Of a stretch of DNA of 64,000 bases, positions 31,443 through 39,695 are shown piece after piece. The DNA lies in assembly GCA_045130235.1 (NCBI GenBank), contig JBGUPJ010000029.1, forward strand, positions 10,722 to 74,721, written 5' to 3'. The notes beneath the pieces were generated by a model. The model saw only the letters and a list, made by a program, of their open reading frames with translations, ran no database searches and was not told where the DNA came from. Position 1 is the first letter of the stretch. Each line of letters opens with the position of its first letter. This stretch comes from UBA1756 sp045130235. Its GTDB lineage: Bacteria; Bacteroidota; Bacteroidia; Bacteroidales; WCHB1-69. The position numbers and the translations under genes were made by a program.

Positions 31443-34400
31443 ATCTCCACCACCACATCGTACTCGCCGTCCGGCTCGTCGGTAAAGTGCAGGTTGGCAG
31501 GTACCGCCGCACAATGCGCCGCAATGTCAAGAAGGTCGCTGTTGGGGTCGGTGGCCGTCACCTGCAAATCTTTCTTCACCAACGCCACCAACAAGGCGAA
31601 TTCGCCCTGCCCGCAGTGGCGCACCAGCAGGGTGCCACTGTCCGGCAACGCCGCAATGCGCCGCTTCCACTCCTCAAAGTGCTTCAGCTGCGCCCGCGCA
31701 TGACGCGCCACCTCCGTGCCCTTGTACAGGTAGTTCCCCCGCACCCAATAACGGAAGTAGTCGGCTGTCTCCACATCTTTGCAAATATTCTGATATTCAG
31801 AAATATACATCTTTCTGAACGCACGGGCGGTCTCCAACAAGGTGTCGTGCTGCCGCAAGGTGTGGTCGGGCGCGATCCGCGGCAATACACTCACGGTGAC
31901 TTTGCCCTTCCGCAAGATGAACTCGTTTTTCGGGAAAATATGTCCGATGCCGTGGTTCACAACCGGTACAATGTCTAAGCCCAGCTTGTTGGCCAACCAG
32001 AATGCCCCTTGGTGGAACCGCAATATGGAACAGTCGGCCGAACGGGTGCCTTCCGGAAATACCAGCACCGAATATCCCTGATTGACAAGTGCTTCCAGCT
32101 TCGAAAGGTTCTCCTCAATGCCGTCAGCGATGGGCAGAAAGTCGGCATAACGGATGATCCAGCGGTAGAAGGGACAGTTCCACACCCACTTGTTGGTGAG
32201 CACCACAATCTTGGGCGACAGCATCAGCGTATAAAGCAGGTCGAGGTGCGCCTGGTGGTTGGCGATGATGACCGCCGGTTTCTCGAACGTTTCGCCCGCC
32301 GGATTGCGCACCTCGCATTTCACCTCGAACATCCACTGCGCCAGCTTCCGCAAGATGCGGGTGAGCATCCGATGGAAATGCGCCTTCACCCGTGGGCTGC
32401 GCGGGAACAACAGACGGCAGGTGAACGCCCACGCACTCAGGAAGAGCGAAATCAGGAAGAAAATCAGGAAGGCGGTCCACGTTTTCAGCAGGTTCCACAG
32501 CGTAATCGGTACGGGACGGAGTTTTCCTTTTACTGAAGTTAACCATTTGAAAATCAGCGGCGGGAAGATGTAGGCCATCATCACCACCGACACCATTCCG
32601 ATAATGGTGACCTCGGCCAACGACCGCATGGCGGGATGTTTGGCAAAAATCAACATGCCGATGCCGATGAACATGATGGTGGACGACAGGATGATGGAGT
32701 TTTTGAACTGCGCCAGCATCTTCTTGCCCGTGCGGTATTCGTACATCACGCCTTCGGTCACAAAAATGGCATAGTCGTCGCCCTGTCCGAAGATGAACGT
32801 GGCCAGTATAATGTTGACAATGTTGAACTTAAGGTCGAAAAGTCCCATGATGCCCAAAATCCAAATCCACGCTACGGTCAGCGGCACAAAGGCGGAAAGG
32901 GCGATTTCAATTCTTCCAAAAGAGAACAGCAGAAAGACAAATACGATGAATCCGCAGATATATAATACGTAGTCGAAATCACCCGAAAGGGCATTCACCA
33001 TCCGTTGGATGACCGAGGTTTCGGCAAAGGCGAAGACATTGTCATCGATGTGGTTGAGCTTTTCTTCCACCACATCATGTTTCTCTTTTTTTATCGTTAA
33101 AATATTATAAACTAATGATTTATCATTATCAAAAACCACATAACTCGAAGCCACATTTTGGGTGATGGGCGCAAAATAGTTCAGATTTTGAGGCTGAAAT
33201 TCCTTTTCTATTATCTCATAAAAATCGTTAAATGGCTGCCATCCGGTGTTGGCTTCGGCGGCTTTGAAACGGAGTAGGAACGTGTCGCGGCGATTTTCCC
33301 AAAAGGCATTCCATCTGTCGATGCGCTCTTTTTGCATTTTTTGGGAAGGAATAAAAACGCTGATGCCGGCGGATTTCTGCACCAACGAGTCGTGAACCAT
33401 CTCTTCCAGCACGGGCGCAGCTTTCTCGAAGTTGCGCAGCGCCGCCTCGGGCGTATCGCCCTCCGCCACACAGAAAACGGTCTGCACAGTCGTGTCGGCC
33501 TCGGCCACCAATTTGCCAAACGCCTCCTGCTGCTCCTCGGTCATGTAGTTGATTTTGTGCATGTCGGTCTCGAACGAGGTCTTGAAACTGAAGACGAAAA
33601 AGAGGCCGGTGAGCAGAATCACCAGAACGATGAGCCACGGGTGCTTTTCGGGGTGGAACTCGGCGACACGGCGGAACGAAAGCTCGCCTAACTTCCAGTT
33701 ACCGGGGCGTTTGCCCATGAAATGAGGCAGGAAGATGAGCACGAACAGAATGGTGCCCACCAGCAGCAATGCCGCAAACAAGCCGAGGTCGCGCATGGCA
33801 TCCGAACTGATGAACATCAGACTCAAAAAGGCACCCACCGTGGTGATATTGCCGATGAGTAGCGGTGTAACCACCTCATGGATAATAAGTTCCTTATTTT
33901 CTGTTCTTTTAAAATGCGAGAGAAAATGGATGGGATAATTGACGGCAATGCCGATAATGATGGAAGCGACTCCCACGGCTACGAGCGAGATGGGGTTTTT
34001 GATCCAAGCAATTAGTCCCAATGCTAACAAGCCGCCGAAGGTGATTGTGCAGAGTATCAGTAGGATGCTCTTGAAGTTGCGATAATAGTAGATGAGCAGG
34101 CCGACGATGAAGATGAGCGACAGCAGGATGGCGATGAAGCTGTCGCGCTTGATTTGCTGCGAGTTGGTTTGCGACACCAGCGAGGCCCCGAAGACGGTCA
34201 CCTCCACTTTGCCCTTGAACTGTGCTTTCACCTCGTCCACCGACTGGTGGATTTGCTCGATGAGTTTGGGGTTGTTTTGTGTTTCGCTGATGGGGAATTT
34301 GGAGGTCACCACCACAATGGCTTCGGTGCCCTCTTTATTAAAGATGTAGCCGTCCTGTTCGTGGTACTGGTCGTTGGGACGGAAGCCTTCGAGTTTCTGA

Positions 34401-34954
34401 AGCACCGGGGCGGAGAAAAAGAGCGGGTCGGTCATGACCACATCGGCGGTCATGGAGTTGTAGATGAACTGGTCGTTAATCAGTTGTTCCTCAATGCTTT
34501 CTGTGGTTATCAGCGAGTCCATGCGCTGGTAATCTGCCTCTGTGAGGAAGTAGGGCATGTTCTTCACCACAAAACTGGCGATGTCGGCCACCTGCTGCTG
34601 GTTGACCTGATAGGTGAGGTCTTTCATCAGGTGTTCCTTATCGTGGGCGCGGAGGTGAGTGGCGAGCGTGTCTGCGGCTTCGGTCAGGAGCGAATAGTCC
34701 TCCTCGCTGAGTGAGTCTTTCGGGTGCGACAGCTTGACATTCAGCAAGATGCGGTTGTCAGCTCCAATATGTTGGTAGGCGTAGTTCACGCGCTGGTTGT
34801 CGCCTTGGTTGGGGAAAAAGCTGCTGATATCTTCCACAAAACGGAGGCGCAAAATGCCGAACACAAAAACCGTCAGCAGCATGCCGAGAAACGCCCACAG
34901 GGCGATGCGGTGTCGCTCGAAGAAACGGTAGATAGTGACGAAAAAGTTGCGCAT
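31439..34954 (-). CDS. MMPL/RND-type exporter fused to an acyltransferase and a C-terminal Rossmann-like domain
   Basis: 1171 aa. Residues 1-860 form an MMPL/RND exporter with two sets of membrane helices and two large periplasmic domains (start RIALWAFLGMLLTVFVFGIL). A PlsC-type acyltransferase follows with NHQAHLD (899-905, the HxxxxD motif) and VFPEGTRSAD. The last 110 residues (LLVRHCGQGEFALLVAL, VTATDPNSDLLDIA) look like a small, partly degenerate SAM-methyltransferase fold. In aryl polyene and flexirubin clusters an MMPL exporter and an acyltransferase are usually separate genes, so the fusion is notable. It would move the polyene or aryl lipid through the inner membrane and attach it to a lipid. 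It is the last gene of the seven-gene leftward operon. Confidence 0.85.
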   Translation of the reverse strand: MRNFFVTIYRFFERHRIALWAFLGMLLTVFVFGILRLRFVEDISSFFPNQGDNQRVNYAYQHIGADNRILLNVKLSHPKDSLSEEDYSLLTEAADTLATHLRAHDKEHLMKDLTYQVNQQQVADIASFVVKNMPYFLTEADYQRMDSLITTESIEEQLINDQFIYNSMTADVVMTDPLFFSAPVLQKLEGFRPNDQYHEQDGYIFNKEGTEAIVVVTSKFPISETQNNPKLIEQIHQSVDEVKAQFKGKVEVTVFGASLVSQTNSQQIKRDSFIAILLSLIFIVGLLIYYYRNFKSILLILCTITFGGLLALGLIAWIKNPISLVAVGVASIIIGIAVNYPIHFLSHFKRTENKELIIHEVVTPLLIGNITTVGAFLSLMFISSDAMRDLGLFAALLLVGTILFVLIFLPHFMGKRPGNWKLGELSFRRVAEFHPEKHPWLIVLVILLTGLFFVFSFKTSFETDMHKINYMTEEQQEAFGKLVAEADTTVQTVFCVAEGDTPEAALRNFEKAAPVLEEMVHDSLVQKSAGISVFIPSQKMQKERIDRWNAFWENRRDTFLLRFKAAEANTGWQPFNDFYEIIEKEFQPQNLNYFAPITQNVASSYVVFDNDKSLVYNILTIKKEKHDVVEEKLNHIDDNVFAFAETSVIQRMVNALSGDFDYVLYICGFIVFVFLLFSFGRIEIALSAFVPLTVAWIWILGIMGLFDLKFNIVNIILATFIFGQGDDYAIFVTEGVMYEYRTGKKMLAQFKNSIILSSTIMFIGIGMLIFAKHPAMRSLAEVTIIGMVSVVMMAYIFPPLIFKWLTSVKGKLRPVPITLWNLLKTWTAFLIFFLISLFLSAWAFTCRLLFPRSPRVKAHFHRMLTRILRKLAQWMFEVKCEVRNPAGETFEKPAVIIANHQAHLDLLYTLMLSPKIVVLTNKWVWNCPFYRWIIRYADFLPIADGIEENLSKLEALVNQGYSVLVFPEGTRSADCSILRFHQGAFWLANKLGLDIVPVVNHGIGHIFPKNEFILRKGKVTVSVLPRIAPDHTLRQHDTLLETARAFRKMYISEYQNICKDVETADYFRYWVRGNYLYKGTEVARHARAQLKHFEEWKRRIAALPDSGTLLVRHCGQGEFALLVALVKKDLQVTATDPNSDLLDIAAHCAAVPANLHFTDEPDGEYDVVVEI

Positions 34955-34963
34955 GTTTTGGGG

Positions 34964-35710
34964 TTAATGGAAGATTTTATGGAAAAGCATGGCAGGATAG
35001 CCATACACGATAGCCACCAAGCAGAAAATGGTGTTGAGCACGCTGATGCGGAAGAAGTCGGCGCGGGGACGGAAGTGGCTCACCCGTTCTTTCTGCGGTG
35101 GATAATAGACCTCGATGGGGATGGGATGGATGGCAATGCCCCGCCATGCGCTACGAACTAAGATTTCCAATTCTGTTTCATATCGTGTTGAAAACCAATG
35201 CATTTTACCCATCTTTTTCAAAGGATAAACGCGATAACCCGATTGAGTGTCGGGAAGTTTGTGGGCGGTTTGCAAGCAGAACCAGAAGTTGGAGAATCGG
35301 TTGGCGAAGGTGTTTTTCTTCGGCATGTTCTCCTGCACCATACCGCGGCTGCCCACGATCAGCGTGTCGGGGTGTTGGCGGATGGCCTCCGCAAACTTCG
35401 GCAGGTCGGTGGCGAGGTGCTGCCCGTCGGCGTCCATCGTCAGCACATAGTCGTAGCCGGCCGACAGGGCCATTCGGAACGCCTGCCGCATGGCATAGCC
35501 CTTCCCTCGGTTCGGGGTGTATTGTATCTTGATGATGCCCTCTCCTAACTGGTTCAGGATGAGCGGAGTGGAATCGGTCGAACCGTCGTTCACCACCATC
35601 ACGGTAGGACAATATTGCTGAGCCTTCTCCACTACCGATGCCAATGTTTTCTCATTGTTGTAGGTGGGAATGACCACACAAAGCTTCAAATCTGAGAAAA
35701 CATTCTGCAT
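34964..35710 (-). CDS. Glycosyltransferase family 2, DPM1/dolichyl-phosphate-mannose-synthase-like
   Basis: 248 aa. The GT-A fold motifs are clear: VVIPTYNNEKT at residues 12-22, VNDGSTDST near 39-47 and the metal-binding DADGQH near 93-98. A single hydrophobic stretch near the C-terminus (TIFCLVAIVYGYPAMLF) could tie it to the membrane. GT2 proteins of this kind occur in Bacteroidota and proteobacterial aryl polyene clusters, where they may add a sugar to the lipid anchor. It lies 9 bp before the MMPL fusion gene and 30 bp after the FabZ-like gene. The sugar donor is unknown. Confidence 0.88.
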   Translation of the reverse strand: MQNVFSDLKLCVVIPTYNNEKTLASVVEKAQQYCPTVMVVNDGSTDSTPLILNQLGEGIIKIQYTPNRGKGYAMRQAFRMALSAGYDYVLTMDADGQHLATDLPKFAEAIRQHPDTLIVGSRGMVQENMPKKNTFANRFSNFWFCLQTAHKLPDTQSGYRVYPLKKMGKMHWFSTRYETELEILVRSAWRGIAIHPIPIEVYYPPQKERVSHFRPRADFFRISVLNTIFCLVAIVYGYPAMLFHKIFH

Positions 35711-35740
35711 ATCGTAAAGGGAAAAGTTTTGTATAATCTT

Positions 35741-36130
35741 TTATGAATTAGGGAATTGCGACTCCGGACAGAAGGTCAGTGTGGTTTTGGTCATCGTTTC
35801 TTGCTCGTGACTGACCGTGCATTTGGCATCGTAAAGTCCTTTTTCGGCGGCGGGGGTGTAGGAAAAATCGAAGATCACTTTGGGAGTTTCTGCCGGACGG
35901 ATGAGCTGCATGAACTTCACATTCTTCATGGAAGAGATGACAAAGTTTTGTTCGTGGATGATGGAGAAAAGGTCGCAGGCCATCTGTAAAATGCATACTC
36001 CCGGAGTGATGCCGTCGCCCGGAAAGTGGCCTTTGTATATGCGATGTTCGGGGTTCAGCACAATGGTGAAAAGGGCATGGCCTTCTTCAATTTTTTGAGA
36101 TTCTATAGTAAACAAGTCTTTATAAAACAT
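35741..36130 (-). CDS. FabZ-like hot-dog protein with altered catalytic residue
   Basis: 129 aa, the right size for a single hot-dog domain. The FabZ signature appears as GHFPGDGITPGVCILQMACD. The catalytic His (H35) is kept, but the position of the catalytic Glu is Gln (Q49). FabZ-type enzymes remove water from 3-hydroxyacyl-ACP; the change suggests weak, different (thioesterase-like) or no dehydratase activity, or an acyl-binding role. It belongs to the polyene-type operon, 3 bp after the DMT transporter gene. Confidence 0.75.
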   Translation of the reverse strand: MFYKDLFTIESQKIEEGHALFTIVLNPEHRIYKGHFPGDGITPGVCILQMACDLFSIIHEQNFVISSMKNVKFMQLIRPAETPKVIFDFSYTPAAEKGLYDAKCTVSHEQETMTKTTLTFCPESQFPNS

Positions 36131-36133
36131 CTT

Positions 36134-36496
36134 TTAAGCTTTTGCGACAAAATAGATACCTATCATGATGATAATGACTCCAATCCAGCGGGAAGCGGAT
36201 ACGGTTTCGTGAAAAAAAAGAAGACCTACAGGCAAAGCAATCAGATAACTGACCGCTGTCAAAGGATACACCTGGCTGAAATCATTCTTTTTCAAAATAA
36301 GAACCCAAAGCACAAATGCCGCAATACCGCATAAACCACTGGCGGCTAAAGGCCAGTTGACCAAAAGTTCCTTGAAGAATTTCTTCGACCACTCAAAATT
36401 TCCCATGCGGTGGGTGCCCAGCTTTAAAAAAGCCTGTGTTGCCGTCAGAAGTATAGCTTGCAGAAGGAGCAATAAAGCGGTGTGAATCGGAATCAT
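36134..36496 (-). CDS. Small DMT/EamA-type membrane transporter (half-size)
   Basis: 120 aa with four hydrophobic helices (about 5-22, 47-66, 74-92, 101-118). Marks such as YPLTAVSYLIALPVGLLFF and the final GVIIIMIGIYFVAKA resemble EmrE/ArnE-size drug/metabolite transporters that work as dimers. In lipid-linked sugar pathways such proteins flip undecaprenyl-linked sugars. Next to a GT2 it could supply the sugar for lipid tailoring. It overlaps the next upstream gene (36493) by 4 bp, so translation is coupled. Confidence 0.78.
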   Translation of the reverse strand: MIPIHTALLLLLQAILLTATQAFLKLGTHRMGNFEWSKKFFKELLVNWPLAASGLCGIAAFVLWVLILKKNDFSQVYPLTAVSYLIALPVGLLFFHETVSASRWIGVIIIMIGIYFVAKA

Positions 36497-37554
36497 GGCA
36501 TGATAAGGGTTAAAGAAAAATCGTGTTTTTGGAAATGGTTGATGATGAGTATGTTATTGAGAGATGATAAGTGTTTTTTCTCTTGATAATAGATGAGATG
36601 TTGGGGAATAGTGGAATGTTTTAAGCAGAATGCCGCCGCATAGATTCCATAGCCGGAGGCGCAGAACGATTCTCCAAAAAGATGTTTATACCACAGAGTA
36701 GTGGCGTCGGGGAAGCTGGTATTGAGTAAGTTACGGTAAACCATATCGTTGTTCTCATCGCCGCTGAAGCCGCACATTACTGCGTTGATGTCGCTTTCTG
36801 ACAGGTGGTGTTGCTGGAGGAAAGCGTGGGTATAGGCCGACAATTCATTATCGTTGCCGACGCAGAACAGACTGGTATCGATGATGCGGCAGAGCGTGTC
36901 TGGGGTGGGGGTGTTGGAAAGAAGGAGGGCCACCGCCGCACCACCGGATATGGAACCGACTTGACCTGGCTGCTTCAAGGCCTGTACATCAACAGGATTT
37001 TTACGCCAGTATCCTAACTTGCCGAGCATGTTGAAATAGGCGGGGGTCATTTCATCATAGCCGCCGATGAGGGCGTTGGAGATGCGGTTGAGCTGAAACT
37101 GCATGATGGCATCCTGCAATGCGCTGTCGAATGAGGTGCCGCGGTGCGAGTAGGTGCTGTTGTACCCGTGACATTGGAGTTTGAGGGCCACCTGCGAACT
37201 GATGGTGTTGTGGGTGCTCTGCATGAACGGGGTAGGGGGGAGACACTGCTCGTCGTTGTCAATCAGTGCGTTAAGAAACTTCTCCGTGTTTTCCACACAT
37301 CCCAATCCCGTGCCCGTGATGATGGCATCAGGCATCTCACAATTCCCTTTCCGTAGCGTGTCGATCGATACGGCGACGGCACGTTTCAGCAGACGTCCCA
37401 TACGTCGCGCTTCTGCGGGAGCAATCCATTGCTTGTAGTCGGGATCGACGGGTTCGTTGAACACAGCAGAGGGCAGGGTAGGGGTGTCCATCCACTGTTC
37501 TGAAAGTGGCTGTTGGATGGAAATCTGCGAAGCTGCCCTGATGTATATGTTCAT
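36493..37554 (-). CDS. Ketosynthase-fold chain-length-factor-like protein, active site lost
   Basis: 353 aa, about 50 aa shorter than FabF. The thiolase-fold landmarks of ketosynthases remain (GTGLGCVENTE near 81-91, LIGGYDEMT, ISGGAAVALLL). At the nucleophile position the sequence is SHRGTSFDSA with Gly139 in place of Cys, and the two catalytic His motifs are replaced (CGFSGDENND and FGESFCASG). It must therefore be non-catalytic. Paired with the intact ketosynthase encoded just upstream, it corresponds to the chain-length-factor subunit of type II polyketide and aryl polyene systems. Confidence 0.8.
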   Translation of the reverse strand: MNIYIRAASQISIQQPLSEQWMDTPTLPSAVFNEPVDPDYKQWIAPAEARRMGRLLKRAVAVSIDTLRKGNCEMPDAIITGTGLGCVENTEKFLNALIDNDEQCLPPTPFMQSTHNTISSQVALKLQCHGYNSTYSHRGTSFDSALQDAIMQFQLNRISNALIGGYDEMTPAYFNMLGKLGYWRKNPVDVQALKQPGQVGSISGGAAVALLLSNTPTPDTLCRIIDTSLFCVGNDNELSAYTHAFLQQHHLSESDINAVMCGFSGDENNDMVYRNLLNTSFPDATTLWYKHLFGESFCASGYGIYAAAFCLKHSTIPQHLIYYQEKKHLSSLNNILIINHFQKHDFSLTLIMP

Positions 37555-37556
37555 AA

Positions 37557-38756
37557 CTAATTGATTTTAGAAAAGATACAGGATGAGTCATTGCCGCCGA
37601 AACCGAACGAGTTGCAAAGCACATGTTGGAGTTCGATGTTAGTAATGGTTTCGGTGACGGGGGTGAAGTTGAGAGAATCGATTTTTTCTGAAAAATTGAG
37701 ATTGGCGGGCACGAAGTTGCGGGTGAGGGCGAGAATGGATATCACGCTCTCGATGGCGCCGGCCGCACTGGTGGGGTGCCCGGTGTAGGCTTTGGTGGAA
37801 GACACCAGCGGTACCCTATCACCGAAAACGCGCATCATGGCTTTGCCCTCGCTCTCGTCGTTGTTGGGAGTGCCGGTGCCGTGTGCGTTGATGTAGCTGA
37901 TGTCGGAGGGTTGCAGCCCAGCAGATTGCAATGCGGCCTGCATGGCGCGGAATGCGCCTTCTCCTTCTGGCGACGAGGCCGTTTGATGGTAGGCGTCGCA
38001 CTGGTTGGCGTAGCCCGACAATTGGCAGATGGGCTGCATTCCCCGCTGTTGGGCATGTTCGCGACGTTCCATCACCACGTAGGCCGCCCCCTCACCTAAA
38101 TTCAACCCCTGCCGGTTCTTATCAAACGGCTTGCAAGGCTCCTTGTCGAGAATCATCAGCGTGTTGAACCCGTCGAGGTGGAACTTGCTCAGGCATTCGG
38201 TGCCGCCTGCAATCACCATGTCGGCACGACCCGTAAGCAGCATGTCGGCCCCAAAGATGATGGCGTTGGCCGCCGACGAGCAGGCCGTGGAAATGGTGGT
38301 CTGCGCGGCAATCTTTCCGGGAAACTCACGGGCTATCATTTCTGTACAGGCCCCGCAGTCGTGCAAGGCGATGTACTCGTTGCGGCGGTCGTTTTCCAAA
38401 AAATCCTTGTAAAACTGCTCGCTCTTCTCCATACCACCAACAGTGGTGCCGGAGATAAAAGCCACCCGCTGCCCGTCATGCACGCGCAACTGAGCCATCG
38501 CTATCGCCTCCCGCAAGGCCACCCTCCCCAACAACGAGGTGCGAGTGATGGAAAAGTCGGGGGCAATGCCCAGCATCTTCCGCAATTCGTCATCACTGAA
38601 AGGAGCTTCCGCAACAGGAATGTCGTTGTGCACACTCCGCAAATAACGCATCCTTCCTACCCCTGACATCGAATGCAACAACCGATCAGTAGTGGCTTCT
38701 GTGCCACTACCTAATGCTGAAATGATGCCTAAACCTGTGATGACAATGTCACTCAC
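37557..38756 (-). CDS. 3-oxoacyl-ACP synthase (ketosynthase, FabF-like)
   Basis: 399 aa, normal length. The Cys-His-His triad is complete: C159 (STACSSAAN), H292 (NAHGTGTPNND) and H327 (YTGHPTSAAG). It condenses malonyl-ACP with an acyl- or aryl-ACP starter in the cytosol. With the chain-length-factor-like protein encoded 2 bp downstream and the ACP encoded 2 bp upstream it forms a minimal type II synthase, distinct from housekeeping fatty acid synthesis. No ketoreductase, ammonia-lyase or tyrosine ammonia-lyase gene is visible nearby, so part of the pathway must be encoded elsewhere. Confidence 0.93.
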   Translation of the reverse strand: MSDIVITGLGIISALGSGTEATTDRLLHSMSGVGRMRYLRSVHNDIPVAEAPFSDDELRKMLGIAPDFSITRTSLLGRVALREAIAMAQLRVHDGQRVAFISGTTVGGMEKSEQFYKDFLENDRRNEYIALHDCGACTEMIAREFPGKIAAQTTISTACSSAANAIIFGADMLLTGRADMVIAGGTECLSKFHLDGFNTLMILDKEPCKPFDKNRQGLNLGEGAAYVVMERREHAQQRGMQPICQLSGYANQCDAYHQTASSPEGEGAFRAMQAALQSAGLQPSDISYINAHGTGTPNNDESEGKAMMRVFGDRVPLVSSTKAYTGHPTSAAGAIESVISILALTRNFVPANLNFSEKIDSLNFTPVTETITNIELQHVLCNSFGFGGNDSSCIFSKIN

Positions 38757-38758
38757 AA

Positions 38759-39016
38759 CTATTTGGTTCTGTGTTCTTTAATGTATTCTGCCATCACACG
38801 GACCGACTTGAAAATTTCTTTTCCCTGATCCGCACTCTGCAACTTAATTCCGTAGTTCTTCTCCATCAATACAATCAACTCTAACGCATCAATGGAATCC
38901 AAGCCCAATCCTTCGCCAAAAAGAGGCGCATTCTCATCAATATCCTCAGGCGACATGTCTTCCAAGTTGAGGACTTCAATGATTTCTTTCTTCAATTCTT
39001 CAATTAATTGTTCCAT
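38759..39016 (-). CDS. Acyl carrier protein
   Basis: 85 aa, acidic and helical. The phosphopantetheine attachment site is GLDSIDALEL with S41. It carries the growing chain for the ketosynthase pair encoded directly behind it. It is the first gene of the leftward operon, facing mscL divergently across about 150 bp. It differs from typical housekeeping AcpP in the charged C-terminus (EHRTK). Confidence 0.93.
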   Translation of the reverse strand: MEQLIEELKKEIIEVLNLEDMSPEDIDENAPLFGEGLGLDSIDALELIVLMEKNYGIKLQSADQGKEIFKSVRVMAEYIKEHRTK

Positions 39017-39129
39017 AAATATTTATTACACAATAATTTAAATAAAAATACCCAAATTCAATTTTAAATGGCAAAATTAAACAAAAATCATTTACTCACC
39101 AAATTATTTCACAATCCAACTTATTTGTG

Positions 39130-39137
39130 TAATTTTG
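39130..39137 (+). promoter_or_regulatory. Promoter -7 box of mscL
   Basis: TAATTTTG fits TAnnTTTG and lies 27 bases before the chosen mscL ATG. Confidence 0.5.
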
Positions 39138-39164
39138 CAACTTCAAAACTTAAAAATTATCAAC

Positions 39165-39602
39165 ATGAAAATCGTACAAGAATTCAAAGAATTTGCCTTA
39201 AAAGGCAATGTGATGGACATGGCTGTCGGTGTTATCATCGGTGGCGCTTTCGGCAAAATCATCAGTTCATTGGTCGATGACATCATCATGCCGTTGGTTG
39301 GAAAACTGGTCGGCAACGTGAACTTCACCGACATGTACATCGGTCTTTCTGGACAAGGAAACAACCTGCCGATAGATGATGCAAAGGCGGCTGGCGCAGT
39401 ATTTGCTTACGGTCAGTTCCTCCAGAATGTGATTGATTTTCTGATTATTGCATTCTGTATCTTCCTCATGATTAAAGGAATGAACAGTTTGAAGCGCAAG
39501 ATGGAGAAGAAGCAAGAGGAAGCTCCTGCTGCTCCGCCCGCCCCCACGAAAGAGGAAGAACTCCTTACTGAGATTCGTGACCTTCTCAAAGAGAAGAAAT
39601 AA
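39165..39602 (+). CDS. mscL: Large-conductance mechanosensitive channel MscL
   Basis: 145 aa. The start at 39165 is preferred to an in-frame ATG 10 codons earlier because it gives the standard MscL beginning (MKIVQEFKEFALKGNVMDMA). TM1 with the Gly/Ala-rich pore helix (AVGVIIGGAFGKIISSLV), a periplasmic loop and TM2 (FLIIAFCIFLMIKG) follow, with a cytosolic bundle KEEELLTEIRDLLKEKK at the end. A homopentamer opens under membrane tension to release solutes during hypo-osmotic shock. It is a single-gene unit with its own promoter and a hairpin terminator. Confidence 0.96.
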   Translation: MKIVQEFKEFALKGNVMDMAVGVIIGGAFGKIISSLVDDIIMPLVGKLVGNVNFTDMYIGLSGQGNNLPIDDAKAAGAVFAYGQFLQNVIDFLIIAFCIFLMIKGMNSLKRKMEKKQEEAPAAPPAPTKEEELLTEIRDLLKEKK

Positions 39603-39664
39603 TCACACTCCGTACAATCTTTATCCTCTACGTCACTTGTAGAAAAAAACATCACAGAATTTGC

Positions 39665-39693
39665 AGATAAGAGGGTTTCACGCCCTCTTATCT
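39665..39693. terminator. Hairpin terminator between convergent genes
   Basis: AGATAAGAGGG (39665-39675) pairs perfectly with CCCTCTTATCT (39683-39693). It sits between the ends of mscL (+) and the acyltransferase gene (-). The T tract is weak, so it may work in both directions. Confidence 0.7.
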
Positions 39694-39695
39694 TT

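Noticed and set aside
32009..34714. Several plus-strand open frames across the MMPL fusion gene
   Set aside because: They are low-complexity, His/Gln/Arg-rich reverse readings with no promoter or domain.
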